The notes under the pieces: generated by a model
What the model was told of the DNA's origin: nothing
What the model saw: the letters and a program-made list of their open reading frames with translations, nothing else
Database searches by the model: none
Part shown: in pieces, positions 8,679 to 15,610 of the stretch
Numbering within the stretch: the first letter of the stretch is position 1
Layout: every line of letters starts with the position of its first letter
NCBI RefSeq assembly: GCF_018069565.1
Contig: NZ_JAGPNL010000003.1
Coordinates: 124,001 to 188,000, forward strand
DNA: 64,000 nt
Direction of reading: 5' to 3'
Source of the DNA: Streptomyces tagetis
GTDB taxonomy: Bacteria > Actinomycetota > Actinomycetes > Streptomycetales > Streptomycetaceae
Program-made: the position numbers and the translations under genes

Positions 8679-9802
8679 GCGGCCCCGCCCCCGTCCGCGA
8701 CCAGCGCGCGTTCCCAGAACTCCCGGCAGAAGCGCGCCAGTGGCCCCCGTCCGGCGGCACCCGGCGGCCGACCGCCCTCCGTCCCCCGCAGCAGCCCGGC
8801 CTCGACGGGTACCTCGCCCACCAGCGGCAGCCCGAGCAGCCGGGCCACCTCGCGGTCGTCGAGCCCGGCGCCGTACGGCCCCCGCACCGCGACACGCAGG
8901 TCCCGCAGGACCATGCCGACGGCGGAGGCCACCCGCCCCGCCGCCGCGACCGCGCGCAGTTCGGCCGGGACGACGAGCAGGCCGACGTCGAGCTGGGCGA
9001 GGACCTCGGCGGCCCCGTCGTCGATGCGGCGGGGCAGATCGACGACGACCGTGCCGCCCCTGCGCCGAGCCGCGGCCAGCACCGCCCGTACCGCCTGGGG
9101 CGGCACCGCGACGCAGTCGCCCCTGTCCCAGCTCAGCACCCGCAGCGAGTGCAGTTCGGGCAGCGACTCCTCCAGGGCTCCGCCTCCGACCCGGCCCCGT
9201 GAGCCGGCGAACGCGGGCCACCTCAGTCCCTCGGCCGTCTCACCTCCGAGCAGCACGTCGAGCCCGCCGCCCAGCGGATCGGCGTCCACCAGCAGGCTGC
9301 GCAGCCCTTGGTGTGCGGAGGTGACGGCGAGCGCGCAGGCCAGTGTGGAGGCCCCCGCCCCACCCCGCCCACCGATGACGCCGACGGTGAGGGCGGGGCG
9401 GCCGACGCCCTCGGCGACGTCCGCGATGCGGTCGACGAGCCACTGTTCGCCGTCGGGGAGCATCAGGACGTGGTCGGCGCCGATCTCGACGGCACGGCGC
9501 CAGATCCCCGGGTCGTCCTGGTCTCGGCCGACCAGCACCACACCGCGTCTGCGCGGGGTCCCCCGGACGCGGCCGGCGGCGTCGTCACCGACCAGGACGA
9601 GTGGTGCCGCCTCCCAGCTTCCGGGCCGTCCGGACCCCGGCGGGGACGCGGGCGGGCAGTGGTGCACCTCGGGTGTGGCCCCGGCCGCCGCGCACAGGCG
9701 CAGCAGGTCGTCGAGGAGTTCGGCGTCCTCGGTCACGATCAGCGGTCCGCCGTGCCTCTCTCCGGCCCCGGACGGCGGGCCATGAGCGGTGATTCCCGCC
9801 AT
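8675..9802 (-). CDS. ssd: Ssd/CpaE-like MinD-family protein
   Basis: A 375-residue protein with an N-terminal receiver-like half and a MinD/ParA-like ATPase half. The P-loop region reads GGRGGAGAST (about 144-153). The lysines of the deviant Walker A motif KGGxGKT are replaced, here by Arg and Ala, as I recall for the actinobacterial Ssd (septum site-determining) group. A following LLVDADPLGGGLD segment resembles the A-prime motif. It heads the Tad operon, where CpaE/TadZ proteins place the pilus machine at the pole. Start ATG 9802 (MAGITAHG) has a GGGGG ribosome binding site about 8 bases upstream; two upstream in-frame ATGs are less well placed. Confidence 0.85.
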   Translation of the reverse strand: MAGITAHGPPSGAGERHGGPLIVTEDAELLDDLLRLCAAAGATPEVHHCPPASPPGSGRPGSWEAAPLVLVGDDAAGRVRGTPRRRGVVLVGRDQDDPGIWRRAVEIGADHVLMLPDGEQWLVDRIADVAEGVGRPALTVGVIGGRGGAGASTLACALAVTSAHQGLRSLLVDADPLGGGLDVLLGGETAEGLRWPAFAGSRGRVGGGALEESLPELHSLRVLSWDRGDCVAVPPQAVRAVLAAARRRGGTVVVDLPRRIDDGAAEVLAQLDVGLLVVPAELRAVAAAGRVASAVGMVLRDLRVAVRGPYGAGLDDREVARLLGLPLVGEVPVEAGLLRGTEGGRPPGAAGRGPLARFCREFWERALVADGGGAA

Positions 9803-10540
9803 GACTGCATCCCCCTTCGACATGTCTCTCGTCATCTCTCGATCCCTCTCGGTCTTCCGGTCCCTGGACTCGGACGTCCCGGTACCGAGGGCCCGGTACC
9901 GGTACCAATGGCCCGGTGCCGGTGGTTCGGTACCGCCGGCCCGGGGTCGGTCTCCGGTGGCGAGTCCCGGCAGCGCGTTCTCCCGGTCTCCCGGTGCGCC
10001 GGTGGCTCGATCTCTCTCGCACCCGATCTCTCACGCACCCGACGGCATGCGGCACCTCGCCGCACCGCCGTGCCTCGTACCGCGAAGTCGGCCGGCGATG
10101 GCGTTGCGTGGGAATCACGATGCGGGGAACGCGAAAATGATGTGGATCTTGGTGGAAAACTGTGGACAAGTCCCGGGCCTGTGAATATCGCCGTCACCCG
10201 TACAGGTGAGCGCCACCGCGAGAACACCCCCACCCGAGGGAGGTTTCTTCCACAGAGCAGCGCGATCACTACGGACGGTTATAAATCATGGGCATGACAA
10301 TGCACCGGGACCGGGCCACGCCCGTACCGCACCATCACTGACCACAAGAGGAAAAACCCACCCGGACATGCGACGACCCCCGCCGGGGGGGAGAGCGGGG
10401 GTCGTCTCCACGGCCGACTCGGGGGGGGAGGAGTCGGGCCGGGTTAGCACGGTCGCGAACGATCCGTGACTTCCATGGTGTACCCGAGAGCCCTCTCAGG
10501 CAAACCCACGCGCCACACCTTACGCCGAATGGGCTGCGCC
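9803..10540. other. Divergent intergenic region upstream of the Tad operon and the HAD gene
   Basis: About 740 bases with no credible gene: the open frames here lack the GC-rich third-position bias. It holds a run of GGTACC-containing palindromes (about 9889-9933), a relatively AT-rich patch around 10275-10290, and a strong stem-loop at 10372-10406. It must contain the promoter of the leftward Tad operon. Confidence 0.5.
10372..10406. terminator. 12-bp perfect stem-loop between divergent genes
   Basis: The arm GACGACCCCCGC (10372-10383) pairs with GCGGGGGTCGTC (10395-10406) around an 11-base loop. Read leftwards, it is followed within 20 bases by a TTTTT run, so it could stop a leftward transcript. 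It lies between two genes that point away from each other, where a terminator is not expected, so it may instead be an attenuator or the end of an unseen small RNA. Confidence 0.55.
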
Positions 10541-10546
10541 TATGCT
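10541..10546 (+). promoter_or_regulatory. Candidate -10 element (TATGCT), leaderless start
   Basis: TATGCT ends 7 bases before GTG 10554, so transcription would begin at the start codon. No clear -35 is visible. Confidence 0.5.
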
Positions 10547-10553
10547 CGGAGTC

Positions 10554-11375
10554 GTGGAAAACCACTCCTTGCCCCGCACAGCGGCCTTCTTCGACCTGGA
10601 CAAGACGGTCATTGCGAAGTCGAGCACTCTCACCTTCAGCAAGTCCTTCTACCAAGGCGGGCTGATCAACCGCAGGGCCGTCTTGCGTACCGCATATGCC
10701 CAGTTCATCTTCCTCGCCGGCGGCGCCGACCACGACCAGATGGAGCGGATGCGCAAGTACCTGTCCGCGCTGTGCCGCGGCTGGAACGTCGAGCTGGTCA
10801 AGGAACTCGTCGCGGAGACCCTGCACGACCTCATCGACCCGATCATCTACGACGAGGCGGCCTCCCTGATCGAGGAGCACCACATCGCCGGCCGCGACGT
10901 GGTGATCGTCTCCACGTCCGGCGCCGAGGTCGTCGAGCCGATCGGCGAACTGCTCGGCGCGGATCGCGTGGTGGCGACCCGGATGGCCGTCGGCGACGAC
11001 GGCTGCTTCACGGGGGAGGTTGAGTACTACGCGTACGGCCCGACCAAGGCCGAGGCCGTCCGGGAGCTGGCCGCGTCGGAGGGGTACGACCTCGCCCGCT
11101 GTTACGCCTACAGCGACTCGGTGACCGATCTGCCGATGCTGGAGTCGGTCGGACATCCGCACGCCGTGAACCCGGACCGGGCCTTGCGCCGCGAAGCCGT
11201 GGCGCGGGAGTGGCCGATTCTCGATTTCCACCGGCCCGTGCGGCTCAAGCGGCGCATTCCCGCATTCTCCGTACCGCCGCGTCCGGCGCTCGTTGCCGCC
11301 GCGGCACTGGGCGCCGCGGCGGCAACGGCGGGACTCGTCTGGTATGCGAGTCGACGCCGGGCAGCAGTTGCCTGA
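10554..11375 (+). CDS. HAD-IB family phosphatase with C-terminal membrane anchor
   Basis: A 273-residue SerB-like hydrolase. Motif I, FDLDKT, is near residues 13-18; motif II, STSG, near 119-122; the catalytic lysine is in GPTKAEA near 163; and motif III is SDSVTDLPML near 184-193. A hydrophobic helix (about 244-262) followed by SRRRAAVA suggests a single C-terminal membrane anchor with a cytoplasmic catalytic domain. The substrate cannot be told from sequence; phosphoserine, lysophospholipid or phosphosugar are all possible for this class. GTG 10554 is preferred because TATGCT lies just upstream; ATG 10542 is in frame but would fall inside that element. Confidence 0.85.
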   Translation: MENHSLPRTAAFFDLDKTVIAKSSTLTFSKSFYQGGLINRRAVLRTAYAQFIFLAGGADHDQMERMRKYLSALCRGWNVELVKELVAETLHDLIDPIIYDEAASLIEEHHIAGRDVVIVSTSGAEVVEPIGELLGADRVVATRMAVGDDGCFTGEVEYYAYGPTKAEAVRELAASEGYDLARCYAYSDSVTDLPMLESVGHPHAVNPDRALRREAVAREWPILDFHRPVRLKRRIPAFSVPPRPALVAAAALGAAAATAGLVWYASRRRAAVA

Positions 11376-11391
11376 GCAACCTTTTCACCCG

Positions 11392-11407
11392 CTTTTGGGC
11401 GCAAAAG
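11392..11407. terminator. Small stem-loop after the HAD gene
   Basis: CTTTTG pairs with CAAAAG around a 4-base loop, 16 bases after the HAD stop codon. It could act as a weak terminator. Confidence 0.4.
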
Positions 11408-11658
11408 TAAAGAAGTGAGACGACCCCTTCCCCTTACCGCGCGGCGGTAGTACAAAGGATTCAACGGCCCGCGAGACCAGGGACATCCGAAAGGATCACC
11501 TCACACAACGCACATGGCCCCACGGACCGAGCATGAACACCGGGCACCCACGCGACGTCGACCCGTCGATTACGGGCCAGCCGCACCAGGTGACGGGCAA
11601 AGTCCCCGGCCTGATGGGCAATATTTCGAGGACGCTTGGTACCCCGATGCTCATGCCA

Positions 11659-11686
11659 GCGGCGGTACGAAATCTCGTACCGCCGC
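11659..11686. repeat. Perfect 12-bp inverted repeat, 4-base loop
   Basis: GCGGCGGTACGA and its reverse complement flank AATC. This is either a transcription terminator without a T-run or a protein-binding site; no gene start is close by. Confidence 0.6.
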
Positions 11687-11718
11687 ATCACCGTGAAATG
11701 TCGTCAACGACCGCCATG

Positions 11719-11738
11719 AGGCCCCCGGGCGGGGGCCT
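11719..11738. terminator. Bidirectional GC-rich terminator
   Basis: AGGCCCCCG pairs with CGGGGGCCT around a 2-base loop, followed by TTCC. It is placed between convergent genes, as expected for a terminator. Confidence 0.65.
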
Positions 11739-11904
11739 TTCCTCTGCCCGCCATGCCGCGCCCACCACTGGCCCCGCCACCCGACCCCGGCACCGCACGC
11801 CGTCCGCCACCCGACCCCGCCACCGCACGCCGTCCGCATCGCGCACCCGCGGCCCCGACGAGTTCGGGCCACGGCACGGCAGCCTCCCAGCGAGCCCGAC
11901 CGCC

Positions 11905-12729
11905 CTACGCCGCACCGCGCTGGAGCGCCTCGCAGACCGCCATCGACTCGCGTGCGCCCAGCCCGACCGCCCGGCCGCAGTGGGCGATCCACTCGGCCAT
12001 CCCCTCGGGCGTACCGGAGGCGTAGCCTTGGAGCGCCTTCAGGTAGCCCTCGTGGCCCGGTTCCGCGTGGCCCACCTCGGCGGGGCAGACCGACTTCGGG
12101 TCGAGTCCGCTGCCGACCAGGACGACCCGCTCGGCCGCGCGCGCGACCAGGCCGTTGTGCGAGGTGAAGGGACGCAGGGTCATCAGCTCGCCGTGGACGA
12201 CGGCCGCGATCACCAGCGCGGGCGCGGAACTGCCCGCGACGACCAGGTCGGCCAGCCCCTCCAGACGGGCATGCGCCTCGGCCGCGGTCGGCAACGGCAG
12301 GTCCACGAAGGGCTCGTCCACCGGTTCGCCCTCCTGACGGGGGCGTCCCACCAGGTCGGACTGTTCCGCGGCGGCCACCAGGTGGAGGCGGGCCAGCACC
12401 CGCAGCGGCGACTGCCGCCAGACGGACAGCAACTGCCCCGCCTCGGCGGTGAGCCGCAGCGCCGCGCCCACCGTGCGGGCCTCGTCGTCGCCGCCGAAGT
12501 CGCTTCGCCGGCGCAACTCCTCCAGGGCCCAGTCCGCGCCGGACAGCGCCGCGGAACCCCGGGCTCCGCGCAAGGCCGCCTCGGAGGTGATCTGGTTGCT
12601 GCGCCGTCGCATGACCCGGTGACCGTAGACCCGGTCCACGGCCTTGCGTACGGACTCCACGGAATCGGCCACGCCGGGCAGTGCGCCCAGGGCCGCGAGC
12701 GGATCGGCGGTCGCGCCTGTCGTACTCAT
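11905..12729 (-). CDS. Degenerate Fic-domain protein
   Basis: A 274-residue protein whose C-terminal half matches the Fic fold. A helix VIAAVVHGELMTLRPF is followed by TSHNGLVARA, which aligns with the Fic active-site loop HPFx(D/E)GNGRxxR, but the catalytic His is Arg and the first loop Arg is Leu. An N-terminal SAALSGA segment resembles the inhibitory-helix region of class II Fic proteins. AMP transfer therefore looks unlikely, and a binding or regulatory role is more plausible. Start ATG 12729 lies in the centre of a perfect 24-bp palindrome, which suggests control by a repressor. It diverges from the CooC-like gene. Confidence 0.7.
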   Translation of the reverse strand: MSTTGATADPLAALGALPGVADSVESVRKAVDRVYGHRVMRRRSNQITSEAALRGARGSAALSGADWALEELRRRSDFGGDDEARTVGAALRLTAEAGQLLSVWRQSPLRVLARLHLVAAAEQSDLVGRPRQEGEPVDEPFVDLPLPTAAEAHARLEGLADLVVAGSSAPALVIAAVVHGELMTLRPFTSHNGLVARAAERVVLVGSGLDPKSVCPAEVGHAEPGHEGYLKALQGYASGTPEGMAEWIAHCGRAVGLGARESMAVCEALQRGAA

Positions 12730-12740
12730 GAGTACGACAG
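12717..12740. promoter_or_regulatory. Perfect 24-bp palindrome over a start codon (candidate operator)
   Basis: CTGTCGTACTCA is followed directly by its reverse complement. The central ATG is the start codon of the Fic-like gene read leftwards, and the site lies about 85 bases upstream of the -10 of the rightward ATPase gene. A perfect 24-bp palindrome at this place is best explained as a dimeric repressor site or translational hairpin. Confidence 0.7.
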
Positions 12741-12826
12741 TACGCACCCTGCCGGCCCGCCCCACGAAGGAGTGGTCTTCTTCACGTAGCGGCAGACTCC
12801 CGTGACACCCACCGCGACGGCGCCAC

Positions 12827-12832
12827 TACGCT
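12827..12832 (+). promoter_or_regulatory. Candidate -10 element (TACGCT), leaderless start
   Basis: TACGCT lies 8 bases before ATG 12841, with GTGACA 19 bases further upstream as a possible -35. The transcript would begin at or next to the start codon. Confidence 0.55.
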
Positions 12833-12840
12833 TGGTGAAC

Positions 12841-13821
12841 ATGAAAATTGCTTTCGTGGGGAAGGGCGGCAGCGGCAAGACCACGCTGTCCTCCCTGTTC
12901 GTCCGCCATCTCGCCGCCACCGGGGCGCCCGTCGTGGCGATCGACGCCGACATCAACCAGCACCTGGGGGCCGCTCTCGGCCTCGACGACCAGCGCGCGG
13001 CCGGGCTGCCCGCGATGGGCGAGCACCTGCCGCTGATCAAGGATCACCTGCGCGGCACCAACCCGCGCATCGCCTCCGCCGACAAGATGATCAAGACGAC
13101 GCCCCCGGGCGAGGGCTCGCGGCTGCTGCGGGTGCGTGAGGACAACCCGGTCTTCGACGCCTGCGCGCGACCGGTGGAACTCGACGACGGCGCCGTTCGT
13201 CTGATGGTCACCGGGCGCTTCACTGACGCCGACCTGGGGGTCGCCTGCTACCACTCCAAGACGGGAGCGGTGGAGCTGTGCCTCAACCACCTGGTCGACG
13301 GCCGTGACGAGTACGTCGTGGTCGACATGACGGCCGGCTCGGACTCGTTCGCCTCCGGCATGTTCACCCGCTTCGACATGACGTTCCTCGTCGCCGAGCC
13401 GACCCGGAAGGGGGTCTCGGTCTACCGCCAGTACAAGGAGTACGCGCGGGACTACGGCGTCGTCCTCCGCGTCGTCGGCAACAAGGTGCAGGGGCCGGAC
13501 GACCTCGACTTCCTGCGCGAACACGTCGGCGAGGACCTGCTGACGACGGTCGGGCACTCGGACTGGGTGCGCGGCATGGAGAAGGGCCGGCCACCCCGGT
13601 TCGGCCTCCTGGAGGACGCCAACCGCCGCGCGCTGGAGACGCTGCACACGGCGGCCGACGCGACGTACGAGCTGCGGGACTGGGAGCGCTACACCCGCCA
13701 GATGGTGCACTTCCACCTCAAGAACGCCCAGAGCTGGGGCAACGAGCGCACCGGGACCGACCTGGCCGCGCAGGTCGATCCCGGTTTCGTGCTCGGCGAA
13801 GGGGTCGCCGCCCCCGCCTGA
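12841..13821 (+). CDS. CooC/MinD-family P-loop ATPase
   Basis: A 326-residue protein beginning MKIAFVGKGGSGKTT, with the deviant Walker A motif at residues 8-15 and a VVAIDADIN A-prime segment near 34-42. A VVVDMTAGSDS switch/Walker B region is near 159. The pattern is that of CooC-type maturation ATPases, which help load metal into enzymes such as carbon monoxide dehydrogenase. No metalloenzyme gene is next to it, so the client is unknown. It stands alone between the divergent Fic-like gene and the convergent deacetylase lipoprotein, and appears to be transcribed without a leader. Confidence 0.8.
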   Translation: MKIAFVGKGGSGKTTLSSLFVRHLAATGAPVVAIDADINQHLGAALGLDDQRAAGLPAMGEHLPLIKDHLRGTNPRIASADKMIKTTPPGEGSRLLRVREDNPVFDACARPVELDDGAVRLMVTGRFTDADLGVACYHSKTGAVELCLNHLVDGRDEYVVVDMTAGSDSFASGMFTRFDMTFLVAEPTRKGVSVYRQYKEYARDYGVVLRVVGNKVQGPDDLDFLREHVGEDLLTTVGHSDWVRGMEKGRPPRFGLLEDANRRALETLHTAADATYELRDWERYTRQMVHFHLKNAQSWGNERTGTDLAAQVDPGFVLGEGVAAPA

Positions 13822-13846
13822 CCGCCGGCTACTGCCTGACCGCCGG

Positions 13847-15121
13847 CTACTGCTTGGCCGCCGGTGCCCCGGGCACGCCCTTCGGCGCAGGCGCGGGCGC
13901 GGCCGACAGGAAGGACGCCCAGCCCTGCTTCGGCGCCTCGCCGACGTTCAGGGTGCGCAGCTTGTCGAGCGTCTTCGGGTCCTGGGCGTCCAGCCAGTCG
14001 GCGAGCTGCCGGAAGGAGACGCAGCGCACCTCCTCCTTGGTGCACACCGACTTGACGACCTCTTCGATGGCGCGCATGTAGGTGCCGCCGTTCCAGGACT
14101 CGAAGTGGTTGCCGATGATCAGCGGCGCGCGGTTGCCGTCGTAGGCGCGCTGGAAGCCCTGGAGCAGGCTGTCCCGCATCTGGTCACCCCAGAACTCCCG
14201 CTTGGCGGGATCGCCCTGGGTGGCGGTGCCGGACTGGTTGACCATGAAGTTGTAGTCCATGGTGAGTTGCTCGAAGGTGTGCCCGGTGAAGGGCACGAGC
14301 TGCATCGACAGGTCCCAGAGCCCTTCCTTCTTCGACGGCCAGACCTGGTTGTTGACACCGCTGCTGTCATAGCGGAAGCCCATCTGGCTCGCCGCCCGCA
14401 TGAAGTTCTTCTGGCCTTCCAGACACGGGGTGCGGGCGCCGATCAACTCCTTGTCGTAGTCGAAGGGGAGCGGCGCGGCCTCCTTCATGCCGGTGTTGGT
14501 CTTCCAGGTCTTCACGAACTGCTTGGCCTGGCTGATCTCGTCCTTCCACTCCTCGACCGACCACTCGCCGACCCCGCCGCCGGCACCGCAGAAGTGGCCG
14601 TTGAAGTGGGTGCCGATCTCGTTGCCCTCCTGCCACGCCAGCCTCAGTTGCTTGACGGTGTCGGAGATGCCCTGCTCGTCGTTGAATCCGATGTCGGAGC
14701 GGCCCGGGGAGTGCTGGGGCGGCTGGTACTGGTCGCGCTTCTCCTCCGGCAGCATGTACACGCCGCTCAGGAAGTACGTCATCGTGGCCTTGTTGTCCTT
14801 GGCGACCTGACGGAAGTGCGAGAACAGCTTCTGGCTGTCCTCGCCCGCCCCGTCCCAGGAGAACACCACGAACTGCGGGGGTTTCTGGCCCGCCTTGAGC
14901 CGTTCCGGCCGGGGCAGGTGCGGCTGGGCACCGGTGTACGCGGTGGAGCCGTCGCCGATGAGCCGGACCGCGTTCTTGGGTGCGGGTGCGGCCTTGCCCT
15001 TCTCCTTCTGCTGGCTGTCGCCGGCCTGGTCGCCGTCGGTGCCGATCGCGCAACCGGCGAGCGACGCGGCGCAGATCGCGGCGACCACGATCCGTGTGGC
15101 GGTCCTGTGGGTGGCGGCCAT
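13847..15121 (-). CDS. Secreted polysaccharide-deacetylase-like lipoprotein
   Basis: A 424-residue precursor with a type II signal peptide: basic start, hydrophobic stretch, and lipobox SLAGC with Cys24 as the lipid-modified residue. The mature part has NodB-like elements: FSWDGAGE near 87-94 and GTHFNGHFCG near 171-180, which would supply the metal-binding Asp and His residues. A D-for-E style change in the first motif and extra cysteines make catalysis uncertain. Members are conserved in Streptomyces and probably act on a cell wall or extracellular glycan. The C-terminus is Ala/Pro-rich. It converges on the CooC-like gene with only 25 bases between stops. Confidence 0.75.
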   Translation of the reverse strand: MAATHRTATRIVVAAICAASLAGCAIGTDGDQAGDSQQKEKGKAAPAPKNAVRLIGDGSTAYTGAQPHLPRPERLKAGQKPPQFVVFSWDGAGEDSQKLFSHFRQVAKDNKATMTYFLSGVYMLPEEKRDQYQPPQHSPGRSDIGFNDEQGISDTVKQLRLAWQEGNEIGTHFNGHFCGAGGGVGEWSVEEWKDEISQAKQFVKTWKTNTGMKEAAPLPFDYDKELIGARTPCLEGQKNFMRAASQMGFRYDSSGVNNQVWPSKKEGLWDLSMQLVPFTGHTFEQLTMDYNFMVNQSGTATQGDPAKREFWGDQMRDSLLQGFQRAYDGNRAPLIIGNHFESWNGGTYMRAIEEVVKSVCTKEEVRCVSFRQLADWLDAQDPKTLDKLRTLNVGEAPKQGWASFLSAAPAPAPKGVPGAPAAKQ

Positions 15122-15610
15122 GTTCCGCCCACCTTCTTCCTTCTCTCGGGCCTACGCCGACGCGGGCGCTTCGGGTGCTGTGCCGGGCGTGCCGTCAGCG
15201 CGGCCAAGGTGGCACGGGAGAGAGAAGGAATTAGTACGACAAGCCGATGAAAAGACCGATTCACCCACGTGAGCGGTCTTCTCCTCCTCTTGCACGGAAA
15301 GTCTATGCCTTTCCTTTACTCCGAATTACCATTTGTTTACTGAGTGCGATCGCCGCCGGGCTCCCGCCACCGCGGCTCGCAGCCCCCACACCCCGTGCCC
15401 CGCTGCCCACGCACCCCCAGGCCACCACTCGGTTCCCGCCCCCTCGGCCGAGCCCGTGACCTGCGCAAACTCCACCCACTACCCGACCGCGTCCAACCAA
15501 CACGACCGCCCGGCCGACCCCACCCCTCCCCACGGGCCGACCGTCGGCGGGGCAAAGGAGCAGCGCCACCCAGCAGTTACGAGCACTCAGCACCCGACGA
15601 AGGGAGAGCC
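15122..15610. other. Divergent intergenic region
   Basis: About 490 bases upstream of both the lipoprotein and the SulP gene. No supported gene. It contains a stem-loop (15251-15281) and an AT-rich patch at about 15295-15345, which is a likely promoter zone. Confidence 0.5.
15251..15281. terminator. Stem-loop with T-rich flanks on both sides
   Basis: AAGACCG pairs with CGGTCTT, and inside it TCAC pairs with GTGA around a CCAC loop. CTCCTCCTCTT follows on the right and TTTT on the left strand. It looks like a bidirectional terminator, yet it lies between divergent genes. Confidence 0.5.

Larger units (their letters stand above)
11408..11904. other. Intergenic region with two strong hairpins
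   Basis: About 500 bases between the convergent HAD and Fic-like genes. A 76-codon leftward frame (11461-11691) and a 60-codon rightward frame (11514-11696) exist, but neither has the strong third-base GC bias of the neighbours, so I do not call them genes. The region has a 12-bp inverted repeat at 11659-11686 and a terminator-like stem at 11719-11738. Direct repeats of a CACCCGACCCCG type lie at about 11780-11830. Confidence 0.5.

Noticed and set aside
11461..11696. Short frames on both strands between the HAD and Fic-like genes
   Set aside because: Third codon positions lack the strong GC bias of real genes here, and both overlap the 11659-11686 inverted repeat.
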